From Paucibacter_B soli (GTDB lineage: Bacteria > Pseudomonadota > Gammaproteobacteria > Burkholderiales > Burkholderiaceae_C): a stretch of 64,000 nucleotides of DNA. The notes under the pieces were generated by a model that was not told the origin of the DNA, made no database searches, and saw only the letters and a list, made by a program, of their open reading frames with translations. The stretch lies in the NCBI RefSeq assembly GCF_037482845.1, contig NZ_JBBHJW010000006.1:186001-250000 (forward strand), written 5' to 3'. Below, piece after piece: positions 10,459 through 18,044 of this stretch; within the stretch, counting starts at the first letter, position 1; every line of letters begins with the position of its first letter. The position numbers were made by a program, and so were the translations under genes.

Positions 10459-10839
10459 TCAGGCCAGCAGGCGCTGCCACAGGGCGGTGCCCCAGATGCC
10501 CGCGCATAGCAGCAGCGCCAGGAACACCGCGGCGCTGGCGATGTCCTTGGCGCGCTTGGACAGATCGTGCAACTCGAACGAGATGCGGTCGATGGCCGCT
10601 TCGATGCCCGAGTTCAGCAGCTCCACGATCAGCAGCAACAACAGCGAGCCTAGCAGCAGCGCCACCTCGACCCAGTTGCGGCCCAGCCAGAAGGCCGCCG
10701 GTGTGGCCACCAGCATCAGCCAGACTTCCTGCCGGAACGCGCTTTCGCCCGTGTAGGCCGCGCGCAGGCCGGCCATCGAGTAGCCGGTGGCGCGCAGGAT
10801 GCGGTCCAGGCCGGTGCGGCCCTTGTGCGGATTGCTCAT
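10459..10839 (-). CDS. dgkA: Diacylglycerol kinase
   Basis: Small inner-membrane kinase that phosphorylates diacylglycerol (a by-product of membrane-derived glucan synthesis and lipid turnover) to phosphatidate. The 126-residue product has three predicted membrane helices and the family motif ELLNSGIEAAIDR with the catalytic Glu. The ATG overlaps the stop of the RDD gene by 4 bases (ATGA), which indicates translational coupling. It is the last gene of the leftward five-gene operon headed by the ECF sigma factor, a detail that may tie membrane lipid recycling to that regulon. Confidence 0.93.
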   Translation of the reverse strand: MSNPHKGRTGLDRILRATGYSMAGLRAAYTGESAFRQEVWLMLVATPAAFWLGRNWVEVALLLGSLLLLLIVELLNSGIEAAIDRISFELHDLSKRAKDIASAAVFLALLLCAGIWGTALWQRLLA

Positions 10840-11348
10840 GCCTTTTTGGGGGGTGTTTGCGTGATGAGGCGGGTGCGGCTCAGCACATCGTGGAGGAACT
10901 GCCCTTGCGGATGCAGCTTGGCCAGCAGGGCATAGCCCAGCACGCCAGCCAGCAGGGTGCCGAAGATGGCCCCCAGGCCATGCAGGCCCATGGCGTAGAC
11001 GCTCAATAGCGCCGGCATGAACCACAGCCAGCTCAGCAGATAGCGCAGCAAGGCACGCGCCTGGCTGAGCGGGGCGCCTTGTTGGTCCACCACGCGCAGA
11101 TGCCAGGCCTTCATCGCCACGGTCTGACCGCCATGCGACCAGAACCAGCTGAAGTAAATGCCCAGCACCACGAACAGAAAGGCCTGCAAGCCATGCTGGC
11201 CCTGCATCGCATGGCGCTGCTGGGTGAGGGCTGAGTACAGATAGCCGGCCACGAACACCACGCCGAACAGCAGCACGCCCTCGTACATGAAGCAGGCCAT
11301 GCGGCGCAGCAGGCCCGGTGCCGGCGGGCTGTTCATCGCTTCGCTCAT
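10836..11348 (-). CDS. RDD family membrane protein
   Basis: 170-residue integral membrane protein with an RDD domain: the N-terminal LLRRMACFMYEGVLLF carries the family's conserved Arg, followed by several hydrophobic segments and the cytoplasmic WHLRVVDQQGAPLSQARALLRYL. Some RDD proteins act as cation antiporters, but for this subfamily no function is established. ATG 11348 starts 2 bases after the DUF3106 stop; the in-frame ATG at 11336 is an alternative. The 3' end overlaps dgkA by 4 bases, so it is an integral operon member. Confidence 0.85.
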   Translation of the reverse strand: MSEAMNSPPAPGLLRRMACFMYEGVLLFGVVFVAGYLYSALTQQRHAMQGQHGLQAFLFVVLGIYFSWFWSHGGQTVAMKAWHLRVVDQQGAPLSQARALLRYLLSWLWFMPALLSVYAMGLHGLGAIFGTLLAGVLGYALLAKLHPQGQFLHDVLSRTRLITQTPPKKA

Positions 11349-11350
11349 GG

Positions 11351-12175
11351 TCAGTTGGCGCGCGCCTTCGGCAGCAGGGTTTTGGGGTCGACCAGATTGG
11401 GATCGGCCAGCACCTTGGGTTGACCGGCGGTCTGGTGCGCGGGCAGCGTCTTGGCCTGCGTGATCAGCACGGTGGTCGCGCCAGGTCGGGCCTGCAGGAT
11501 GGACGGTGCTACTGCCGTGATTGGCGCCGCCGACGGTGCCGGTACCAGGTTGGACTTGGCAAGGCTTGCCGGTGCTGCGTCCGTACCGCTGGTGGCTGCG
11601 CCCGCGGCGGGCAAGGTCTTCTGGCTGGCGCGATCCGCCAGCGCCTGGCGGCGCTCGGGGGGCAGGGCTTGGTAGGCTTCCCACTTGGCCTGCAGTTCGT
11701 CGTTCTTGAGCGGCGGCGTGGACTGGAAGCCAACCCGGGCCTGCTGACGCTCGATCGGGCTCAGCCTGGTCCACTCGATCATGCGCTCACGGATGCGCGC
11801 CTGTTCGTCGGCCGGCAGCGCGTGAAAGCGCGCCGCCACCTCCAGCCATTTGCCGCGGCGCGAGCTGTCGAGCTTGTCCCATTCATGCTGCAGGGGGGCC
11901 AGGGCAGAGCGCTGGGCCGGGCTCAATGCCTGCCAGTTGCTAATGCCCAGCAGGCTCGCGGCTGGCCGCGCCGGCAGCGGCTTGGCCACCATGGCGGCGC
12001 TGGCAGTGCTGGTGGCGGAGGCGACACTGCTGGCCGGCGCCGCACTCGCCGCCTCGGCAGCGGCGTCGGGCGCCTGCGCAAGAGCCGGCTGCGCGGGCAG
12101 CCAGGCCGTCAACAGGCCGAGGGCAAGGGTGATGGAAGGGGCGACGAGCGAATTTGTTGGGAGTGGCCGAATCAT
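11351..12175 (-). CDS. DUF3106 domain protein, predicted periplasmic
   Basis: 274 residues with a cleavable-type signal peptide (hydrophobic run ending PAQPALAQA, ~residue 34). An Ala/Ser-rich linker follows, then a DUF3106 region (~80-190) made of short amphipathic repeats rich in Leu, Arg and Trp (WQALSPAQRSALAPLQHEWDKL; RERMIEWTRLSPIERQQAR). It has a low-complexity C-terminal tail. The repeated LSPxQRxxL pattern resembles the fold of periplasmic Spy/CpxP-like and zinc-resistance proteins, but that is only a resemblance. The gene lies third in the ECF sigma operon, after DUF3619, and may be the periplasmic arm of a sensory circuit. Function not established. Confidence 0.8.
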   Translation of the reverse strand: MIRPLPTNSLVAPSITLALGLLTAWLPAQPALAQAPDAAAEAASAAPASSVASATSTASAAMVAKPLPARPAASLLGISNWQALSPAQRSALAPLQHEWDKLDSSRRGKWLEVAARFHALPADEQARIRERMIEWTRLSPIERQQARVGFQSTPPLKNDELQAKWEAYQALPPERRQALADRASQKTLPAAGAATSGTDAAPASLAKSNLVPAPSAAPITAVAPSILQARPGATTVLITQAKTLPAHQTAGQPKVLADPNLVDPKTLLPKARAN

Positions 12176-12187
12176 GTTCTCAATCGG

Positions 12188-12664
12188 TCACTCGGGCTGC
12201 TCGGTCGCAGCTTGCTGGTCTTCATTCAGATACTCGCGGAAGCCCGGATCGCTGTAGGCGGCGGGTGGCAGCTGGGTCGACAGCAGGGCCGTATCAATTT
12301 CCGCCGCGGCCAGGATCTGCTGGTACCACTGGCTGTGCTGGATCAGCAACAAGCCCAGTACCAACAAAAGCAGCGGGCCCAGCGATGCCAGCTTGAGCCA
12401 GCCCGAAGGCTTGCCGCCAGGGCCGCCTTGCAGGGCCAGGCTATCGCCCTGCGGAATCGCCGCCGCTTGTTGCACCAGTTCGGGCTGCGCCAGACGCGCC
12501 GCCTTGGCTTTCAGCAGGGCCTGCTCGCGCGCGAAGCGCAGGCGTTCGCCGATATCGGCCGGGAGTTGCTCGCATTGGGCATTCAGGCCCGCGGCGACGC
12601 TCAGGCCAAAACGTGCCATGCGCGCTTCCTGGTCCTGACTGATCTGCGAGTGCTGCTTGCTCAT
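12188..12664 (-). CDS. DUF3619 family single-pass membrane protein, candidate anti-sigma factor
   Basis: 158 residues: a cytoplasmic helical N-terminal region of ~85 residues (QEARMARFGLSVAAGLN and onward), a single transmembrane segment at ~89-110 (LASLGPLLLLVLGLLLIQH) and a short periplasmic tail. This is the topology of membrane anti-sigma factors, and it overlaps the ECF sigma gene by 4 bases (ATGA at 12661-12664), the usual stoichiometric coupling of sigma and anti-sigma. It shows no zinc-binding HxxxCxxC motif, so it is not a ZAS-type anti-sigma. The assignment as sigma regulator is inferred from context and topology only. Confidence 0.78.
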   Translation of the reverse strand: MSKQHSQISQDQEARMARFGLSVAAGLNAQCEQLPADIGERLRFAREQALLKAKAARLAQPELVQQAAAIPQGDSLALQGGPGGKPSGWLKLASLGPLLLLVLGLLLIQHSQWYQQILAAAEIDTALLSTQLPPAAYSDPGFREYLNEDQQAATEQPE

Positions 12665-13227
12665 AATGTGATTCCCTTGGCTTTGAGTGACTTGGCCAAT
12701 GAATGAATCGCTCGCGAGCAGTGTGTCTTAACACTTCCCTCGGAGCAACCCATCACGGCCGCGGTCTCGGCGACATCCAGCTCTTCCCAGTAACGCAGCA
12801 GGAAGGCTTCCCGTTGACGCGCCGGCAACATAGATACTTCCTGATCGATGGCCTGCAGGATCTGACCCTTGGAAACCTCGTCGGCCGCGCTCAGCGCGCC
12901 CATCGCGCCGTCCTGCGATTCAAGGGTTTCCAGCAGGTCGAAAATTCCGTCGGGGTCCGATGACTCGAAGTCCGACATGTTGTGCATGACGGCGTTTCTG
13001 ACCTTCTGGCGCCGGAACCAGTCCATCGTCGCATTCGACAGGATGCGCGGAAACACCAGCGGCAGCTCGGCCGCCGGGCGGTCGAAGTACTTTTCGGCCA
13101 GGCGGATCATGGCGTCCTGCACGATGTCCAGCGCGGCATCGTCGTCACGCACCAAGTAGGCCGTTCGTTTGAAGGCCCGGCGTTCGGCGCTGCGCAGAAA
13201 ATCGTTGAGTTCTGTATCGGAAGCCAA
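12661..13227 (-). CDS. ECF-type RNA polymerase sigma factor
   Basis: 188-residue alternative sigma factor with regions 2 and 4 only. Region 2 (~20-75: RTAYLVRDDDAALDIVQDAMIRL, cited in part, then WFRRQKVRN) binds the -10 element and core polymerase. Region 4 (~125-182: LPARQREAFLLRYWEELDVAETAAVMGCSEGSVKTH, cited in part) carries the -35-binding helix-turn-helix. The only in-frame initiator is TTG at 13227 without an obvious Shine-Dalgarno sequence, suggesting low expression. It heads the operon sigma-DUF3619-DUF3106-RDD-dgkA and is divergent from ilvB across 251 bp. The stimulus and regulon are not visible in the sequence. Confidence 0.92.
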   Translation of the reverse strand: MASDTELNDFLRSAERRAFKRTAYLVRDDDAALDIVQDAMIRLAEKYFDRPAAELPLVFPRILSNATMDWFRRQKVRNAVMHNMSDFESSDPDGIFDLLETLESQDGAMGALSAADEVSKGQILQAIDQEVSMLPARQREAFLLRYWEELDVAETAAVMGCSEGSVKTHCSRAIHSLAKSLKAKGITL

Positions 13228-13302
13228 TGTGGAGAGGGCAAGCCCGGAGCTGGCAAAACGACGCGAATTATTGCATTGCGAGAGCCGACCCTAGGCAAAT
13301 CA

Positions 13303-13330
13303 TTGGTGACCGCGGGTTTGCGTGCATAAT
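13303..13330 (+). promoter_or_regulatory. Promoter of ilvBHC
   Basis: TTGGTG at 13303-13308, a 16-base spacer and CATAAT at 13325-13330. Transcription would begin near 13337, leaving a leader of ~140 bases before ilvB. The 251-bp interval otherwise contains the hairpin annotated separately and no further gene. Confidence 0.55.
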
Positions 13331-13364
13331 GCTGCTTCGCACAATGAGTTCCTAGTCTCAAGCT

Positions 13365-13392
13365 GGCCGCCCAACCGGGGCGCCTTGTTTTT
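13365..13392 (+). promoter_or_regulatory. Terminator-like hairpin in the ilvB leader (candidate attenuator)
   Basis: GGC-C-GCCC (13365-13372) pairs with GGGC-GCC (13378-13384), with C68 bulged and an AACCG loop. It is followed by TTGTTTTT (13385-13392). Because the upstream gene is on the other strand, a rightward terminator here can only act on the ilvB leader. I found no convincing leader peptide within the predicted transcript. Confidence 0.45.
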
Positions 13393-13478
13393 GACCGCAC
13401 AGGCTCCGAATCCACCTCACAAGGGTGCGAGAAGGGGCACCGATGGTTTTTCGTTAGAGAAATTCACAGAGGTTCTAT

Positions 13479-15269
13479 ATGGACATGTCTGCCGCGGACG
13501 CCAAGCGTGCTGCGACCCCCGATGGTCGTGCACAACCGCACAATACCCCCCCCTCGTCGGAGCCGAACGGCTCTGAAATCCTTGTTCGCAGCCTGCAGGC
13601 CGAAGGTGTCAAGTACCTTTGGGGCTACCCGGGCGGCTCGGTGCTGTACATCTACGACGCACTGTACAAACAAGACCATATCCAGCATGTGCTGGTGCGC
13701 CATGAGCAGGCCGCCGTGCACGCCGCTGACGGCTATGCCCGCGCCACTGGCGAAGTGGGCGTTGCCCTGGTGACCTCGGGTCCGGGTGTGACCAATGCCG
13801 TGACAGGCATTGCCACCGCCTATATGGACTCGATCCCGATGGTGATCATCACCGGCCAGGTGCCGACGCCGGCGATCGGCCTGGATGCCTTCCAGGAATG
13901 CGACACCGTCGGCATCACCCGCCCCATCGTCAAGCACAACTTCCTGGTGAAGGATGTGCGCGATCTGGCGATGACGATGAAGAAGGCCTTCCATATCGCC
14001 CGCACCGGCCGCCCCGGCCCGGTGGTGGTGGACATCCCCAAGGATGTCTCGCTCAGCAAGGCCCACTTCAGCTATCCCGCCCATGTGGAGATGCGCTCCT
14101 ACAACCCGGTGCGCAAGGGCCATAGCGGCCAGATCCGCAAGGCGGTGCAACTGCTGCTGCAGGCCAAACGCCCCTATATCTACACCGGTGGCGGCGTGAT
14201 CCTTGGCGAGGCCTCCAAGGAGTTGCGCGAGTTGGTAGACCTGCTCGGCTATCCGGTCACCAACACCTTGATGGGTCTGGGCGCCTTCCCCTCCAGCGAC
14301 CCGCGCTTCCTCGGCATGCTGGGCATGCACGGCACCTACGAGGCCAATATGACCATGCAGCATTGCGATGTGCTGCTGGCCGTGGGTGCGCGCTTCGACG
14401 ATCGCGTGATCGGCAATCCCAAGCATTTCGCCCAGGTGGAGCGCAAGATCATCCATGTGGACATCGACCCCTCGTCGATTTCCAAGCGGGTGCGCGTCGA
14501 CATTCCCATCGTCGGCGACGTCAAGGACGTGCTGCAGGAGCTGGTCCACCAGATCCGCGAGGCCCAGGCCAGGCCAGACGCCGCCGCCATCAACGCATGG
14601 TGGAGCCAGGTCAACGAATGGCGCCGCCGCGACTGCCTGGCCTACAAGAAGGACAGTGGCGTCATCAAGCCGCAGGCCGTGGTGGAAACGCTGTGGAATC
14701 TGACCCGCGACCGCGACACCTACATCACCTCCGATGTGGGCCAGCACCAGATGTGGGCCGCGCAGTTCTACCGCTTCGATGAGCCGCGCCGCTGGATCAA
14801 TTCCGGCGGCCTGGGCACCATGGGCGTGGGCCTGCCCTATGCGATGGGCATCAAGCTGGCCAAGCCGGAGTCGGATGTGTTCTGCATCACCGGCGAAGGC
14901 TCGATCCAGATGTGCATCCAGGAGCTTTCGACCTGCCAGCAGTACAAGACGCCTGTGAAGATCGTCTCGCTGAACAACCGCTACCTGGGCATGGTGCGGC
15001 AGTGGCAGGAACTGGATTACGGCAAGCGCTACTCGCACAGCTATATGGATGCGCTGCCCGACTTCGTCAAGCTGGCCGAGGCCTATGGCCACGTCGGCCT
15101 GCTGGTCGAGCGCCCCGAGGACGTCGAGCCCGCCCTGCGCGAGGCGATCCGCCTGAAGGACCGCACCGTGTTCCTGGACGTGCGCACCGACCCGACCGAA
15201 AACGTCTGGCCCATGGTGCAAGCCGGCAAGGGCATTTCGGAAATGCTGCTGGGGTCCGAGGACCTCTGA
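13479..15269 (+). CDS. ilvB: Acetolactate synthase, large (catalytic) subunit
   Basis: Thiamine-diphosphate and FAD enzyme that condenses two pyruvates to acetolactate, or pyruvate and 2-ketobutyrate to acetohydroxybutyrate; first common step of valine, leucine and isoleucine synthesis. The 596-residue protein has the N-terminal PYR domain with the catalytic Glu (VRHEQAAVHAADGYAR, ~76), the central FAD-binding domain (GARFDDRVIGNPKHF) and the C-terminal ThDP/Mg domain. In the latter the usual GDG is GEG (~472, TGEGSIQM), followed by SLNNRYLGMVRQW. A proline- and serine-rich N-terminal extension of ~30 residues precedes the fold. The SD is AGAGG before ATG 13479. ilvH and ilvC follow in the same direction. 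Confidence 0.96.
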   Translation: MDMSAADAKRAATPDGRAQPHNTPPSSEPNGSEILVRSLQAEGVKYLWGYPGGSVLYIYDALYKQDHIQHVLVRHEQAAVHAADGYARATGEVGVALVTSGPGVTNAVTGIATAYMDSIPMVIITGQVPTPAIGLDAFQECDTVGITRPIVKHNFLVKDVRDLAMTMKKAFHIARTGRPGPVVVDIPKDVSLSKAHFSYPAHVEMRSYNPVRKGHSGQIRKAVQLLLQAKRPYIYTGGGVILGEASKELRELVDLLGYPVTNTLMGLGAFPSSDPRFLGMLGMHGTYEANMTMQHCDVLLAVGARFDDRVIGNPKHFAQVERKIIHVDIDPSSISKRVRVDIPIVGDVKDVLQELVHQIREAQARPDAAAINAWWSQVNEWRRRDCLAYKKDSGVIKPQAVVETLWNLTRDRDTYITSDVGQHQMWAAQFYRFDEPRRWINSGGLGTMGVGLPYAMGIKLAKPESDVFCITGEGSIQMCIQELSTCQQYKTPVKIVSLNNRYLGMVRQWQELDYGKRYSHSYMDALPDFVKLAEAYGHVGLLVERPEDVEPALREAIRLKDRTVFLDVRTDPTENVWPMVQAGKGISEMLLGSEDL

Positions 15270-15289
15270 GGCATCGAAGGCGATGTGCA

Positions 15290-15313
15290 GGCTTGTTGTT
15301 ACCGCAGCAAGCC
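15290..15313 (+). other. Intercistronic hairpin between ilvB and ilvH
   Basis: GGCTTGTTG (15290-15298) pairs with CAGCAAGCC (15305-15313), nine pairs with one U-G, around a TTACCG loop. There is no T-run, so termination is unlikely. The 166-bp gap between the subunit genes is unusually long and holds no reading frame I can support. Confidence 0.4.
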
Positions 15314-15435
15314 CGGCGCATTGCCGGATGTGCGGCAGAGTGACCCCAGGCGTTCCATTCCATTGACATCGAACAGCGTGGCCAAGGGCCGGCGGTTACC
15401 GCCGACGGTCTGAAGAGCGCGCAGGACGAGGACCC

Positions 15436-15927
15436 ATGAAACACATCATTGCACTGCTCATCGAGAACGAGCCGGGCGCGCTGTCGCGCGTCGTCGCCCT
15501 GTTCTCCGCCCGCGGCTACAACATCGAGAGCCTGACGGTGGCGCCGACGGAAGACGCCTCGCTGTCGCGCATGACCATCGTCACCACCGGCTCCGACGAG
15601 GTGATCGAGCAAATCACCAAGCACCTGAATCGCCTCATCGAGGTGGTCAAGGTGGTCGATCTGACCGAGGGCAATTACACCGAACGCGAGCTCATGCTCA
15701 TCAAGGTGCGTGCCGTCGGCAAGGAGCGCGAGGAAATGAAACGCACCGCTGACATCTTCCGCGGCCGCATCATCGACGTGACCGAGAAGACCTACACCAT
15801 CGAATTGACGGGCGACAGCTCCAAGCTGGATGCCTTCATCGACGCCATCGACCGCAGCGCGATTCTCGAGACCGTGCGCACCGGTGCCAGCGGCATCGGG
15901 CGCGGCGAACGCATCCTGCGCGTCTGA
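15436..15927 (+). CDS. ilvH: Acetolactate synthase, small (regulatory) subunit
   Basis: 163-residue regulatory subunit that activates IlvB and confers valine feedback inhibition. An N-terminal ACT domain (HIIALLIENEPGALSRVVALF) contains the valine-binding Gly/Asn-type residues and is followed by the C-terminal ALS-SS domain (ERELMLIKVRA; GRIIDVTEKTYTIELTG). The length matches IlvH/IlvN of the 160-residue class. The start ATG 15436 has GAGGA 7-8 bases upstream. It is co-transcribed with ilvB and ilvC. Confidence 0.95.
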   Translation: MKHIIALLIENEPGALSRVVALFSARGYNIESLTVAPTEDASLSRMTIVTTGSDEVIEQITKHLNRLIEVVKVVDLTEGNYTERELMLIKVRAVGKEREEMKRTADIFRGRIIDVTEKTYTIELTGDSSKLDAFIDAIDRSAILETVRTGASGIGRGERILRV

Positions 15928-15976
15928 GCGCCTTTCTTAGCCAACACCCCTGAACCGTTTTTTCCTGGAGACCGAC

Positions 15977-16993
15977 ATGAACGTTTACTACGACAAGGAC
16001 GCTGACCTGAGCCTCATCAAGGGCAAGAACGTCACCATCATCGGCTACGGCTCACAAGGCCATGCCCACGCACAAAACCTGAATGACAGCGGCGTCAAGG
16101 TGACCGTCGGCCTGCGTCGTGGCGGCGCGTCCTGGGCCAAGGCGGAGAACGCCGGCCTGAAGGTGGCCGAGATTGCCGATGCCGTGAAGGCCGCCGACGT
16201 GGTGATGATTCTGCTGCCCGACGAGCAGATCGCCGAGGTCTACAAGCGCGAGGTCGAGCCCCATATCAAGCAGGGCGCCTCGCTGGCCTTCGCGCATGGT
16301 TTCAATGTGCATTACGGCCAGGTGACGCCGCGTGCCGATCTGGACGTCTGGATGGTTGCCCCCAAGGCTCCCGGCCACACGGTGCGTGGCACCTACACCC
16401 AGGGCGGCGGCGTGCCGCACCTGATCGCGGTCTACGCCGACAAGACCGGCAAGGCGCGTGATCTGGCGTTGTCCTACGCCTCGGCCAATGGCGGCGGCAA
16501 GGCCGGCATCATCGAGACCAATTTCCGCGAAGAGACCGAAACCGATCTGTTCGGCGAGCAGGCCGTGCTGTGCGGCGGCGCCGTGGAGCTGATCAAGGCG
16601 GGCTTCGAGACCCTCACCGAGGCCGGCTATGCGCCCGAGATGGCCTACTTCGAGTGCCTGCATGAGCTCAAGCTCATCGTGGACCTGATCTACGAGGGCG
16701 GCATCGCCAACATGAACTACTCGATCTCGAACAACGCCGAGTACGGCGAGTACGTCACCGGCCCGCGCGTGGTGACCGAAGCCACCAAGAACGCGATGCG
16801 CCAATGCCTGAAGGACATTCAGACCGGTGAATACGCCAAGAGCTTCATCCTCGAGAACAAGGCCGGTGCGCCGACCTTGCTGAGCCGCCGTCGCCTGACC
16901 GCCGAGCATCCGATCGAGCAGGTGGGCGAGAAACTGCGCGCCATGATGCCCTGGATCAAGAAGAACCGCCTGGTGGATCAGTCGAAGAACTGA
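15977..16993 (+). CDS. ilvC: Ketol-acid reductoisomerase (class I)
   Basis: NADPH- and Mg2+-dependent enzyme that isomerises and reduces acetolactate to 2,3-dihydroxyisovalerate (and the isoleucine analogue). 338 residues, the short class I form. The N-terminal Rossmann domain shows GYGSQGHAHAQNL (from ~24); the C-terminal knotted domain has the metal-binding acidic residues (ETDLFGEQAVLCGG; FECLHELKLIVDL). It is last of the ilvBHC operon and is followed by a strong intrinsic terminator, which separates it from pssA. Confidence 0.97.
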   Translation: MNVYYDKDADLSLIKGKNVTIIGYGSQGHAHAQNLNDSGVKVTVGLRRGGASWAKAENAGLKVAEIADAVKAADVVMILLPDEQIAEVYKREVEPHIKQGASLAFAHGFNVHYGQVTPRADLDVWMVAPKAPGHTVRGTYTQGGGVPHLIAVYADKTGKARDLALSYASANGGGKAGIIETNFREETETDLFGEQAVLCGGAVELIKAGFETLTEAGYAPEMAYFECLHELKLIVDLIYEGGIANMNYSISNNAEYGEYVTGPRVVTEATKNAMRQCLKDIQTGEYAKSFILENKAGAPTLLSRRRLTAEHPIEQVGEKLRAMMPWIKKNRLVDQSKN

Positions 16994-17016
16994 GGCGGGG
17001 CCGAGCCGGTTTCCAG

Positions 17017-17048
17017 AGCCGCGCAGGCAATGGCCGCGCGGCTTTTTT
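17017..17048 (+). terminator. Intrinsic terminator of ilvBHC
   Basis: An 8-bp perfect GC-rich stem AGCCGCGC/GCGCGGCT (17017-17024 with 17036-17043), with T's from 17043 to 17048. Confidence 0.85.
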
Positions 17049-17078
17049 CATGATCGCACTGTTGTATCCTCCGGCCCC

Positions 17079-17921
17079 ATGAGCGAAGCCAAGAAACCCG
17101 ATCACCCGCTGGACGACGAGTACGGCGAGGTGTTGGAGCCCGTGCGGCCGCGCCGCAAGGGCATCTACATCCTGCCCAATCTGTTCACGCTGGCGGCCTT
17201 GTTCGGTGGCTTCTATGCCATCGTGATGGCGATGAACGGGCGCTTCGAGCAATCGGTCTACGGCATCTTCTGCGCCATGGTGCTGGACAGCCTGGACGGG
17301 CGCGTGGCGCGCATGACCAACACGCAGAGCACCTTTGGCGAGCAGATGGATAGCCTCTCCGACATGGTGTCCTTCGGTGCCGCTCCGGCGCTGATCATGT
17401 ACGAGTGGGCTCTGAAGGGGCTGGGCAAATGGGGCTGGTTCGCGGCCTTTGTCTACTGCGCGGCCGCGGCGCTGCGCCTGGCGCGTTTCAACACCAACCT
17501 GGCGGTGGTCGACAAGCGTTTCTTTCAGGGCGTGCCCAGTCCGGCCGCCGCAGCGCTGGTGATGGGGCTGATCTGGGTGCTGGACGACGCCGGCTATATG
17601 GGCGTGAGCCAGGATCCGCAACTCAGCTGGCTGGCCTTCGGCTTCATGCTATATGCCGGACTTACCATGGTCACCAACGCGCCCTTCTACAGCTTCAAGG
17701 ATGTGAGCTTCAAGCGCTCGGTGCCCTTCATCACCATCGTGGCCATCGCCCTGCTGATCGCGGTGATCAACATCCATCCGCCCATCGTGCTGTTCAGCCT
17801 GTTCTGCTTGTATGGCCTGTCGGGCTATGTGGTGTATGGCTACAAGCGCATGAAGGGCAGGCCGGTGAGCGTGATCGCCACGTCGACCGATGAGCCCGAT
17901 GAAAAGGGACTTCACCATTGA
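17079..17921 (+). CDS. pssA: CDP-diacylglycerol--serine O-phosphatidyltransferase
   Basis: Membrane enzyme that makes phosphatidylserine, the precursor of phosphatidylethanolamine, from CDP-diacylglycerol and serine. 280 residues with several transmembrane helices. The CDP-alcohol phosphotransferase signature is complete: DSLDGRVARMTN followed by GEQMDSLSD, giving the four catalytic Asp residues. It is of the membrane-integral subclass II rather than the E. coli soluble type. The ilvBHC-pssA-leuA order is a Burkholderiales arrangement. No strong SD precedes ATG 17079. Its stop codon is 48 bases before the leu leader peptide. Confidence 0.95.
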   Translation: MSEAKKPDHPLDDEYGEVLEPVRPRRKGIYILPNLFTLAALFGGFYAIVMAMNGRFEQSVYGIFCAMVLDSLDGRVARMTNTQSTFGEQMDSLSDMVSFGAAPALIMYEWALKGLGKWGWFAAFVYCAAAALRLARFNTNLAVVDKRFFQGVPSPAAAALVMGLIWVLDDAGYMGVSQDPQLSWLAFGFMLYAGLTMVTNAPFYSFKDVSFKRSVPFITIVAIALLIAVINIHPPIVLFSLFCLYGLSGYVVYGYKRMKGRPVSVIATSTDEPDEKGLHH

Positions 17922-17953
17922 CGTAGGCTGGCCGGAAAAAACCGAGCAGGCCA

Positions 17954-17962
17954 TGCTACATT
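17954..17962 (+). promoter_or_regulatory. Extended -10 promoter of the leu leader
   Basis: TGC followed by TACATT (17957-17962) forms an extended -10 element with no matching -35 box. Transcription would start at about 17969-17970, which is the first base of the leader-peptide ATG. Confidence 0.5.
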
Positions 17963-17969
17963 CGAACGC

Positions 17970-18044
17970 ATGAAGACCGTTGTCGTCACCGCCGCTTTGC
18001 TACTAGCCATCGGGCCCTGGGGCTTGAGGCCGGTGCGCGCCTGA
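17970..18044 (+). CDS. leuL: leu operon leader peptide (attenuator uORF)
   Basis: A 24-codon open reading frame, too short for routine gene calling, beginning MKTVVVTAALLLAIGPWG. It contains three consecutive Val codons and three consecutive Leu codons (TTG CTA CTA), two of them the rare CTA read by tRNA-Leu(UAG), whose gene lies at 29245-29331. The Leu codons end 6 bases before the 5' arm of an antiterminator that competes with a U-tailed terminator upstream of leuA. This is the textbook layout of ribosome-mediated transcription attenuation, so the peptide is a leucine sensor rather than a functional product. No Shine-Dalgarno sequence is visible; the message may be leaderless. The peptide differs from E. 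coli LeuL in sequence. Confidence 0.85.
   Translation: MKTVVVTAALLLAIGPWGLRPVRA

Noticed and set aside
13329..13355. Tiny frame MLLRTMSS as an ilvB leader peptide
   Set aside because: It begins inside the predicted -10 box, before the expected transcription start, and has only two Leu codons. It would be reconsidered if an upstream promoter is shown.
13464..15221. 585-codon open frame antisense to ilvB
   Set aside because: Complementary-frame artefact of a highly conserved enzyme gene.
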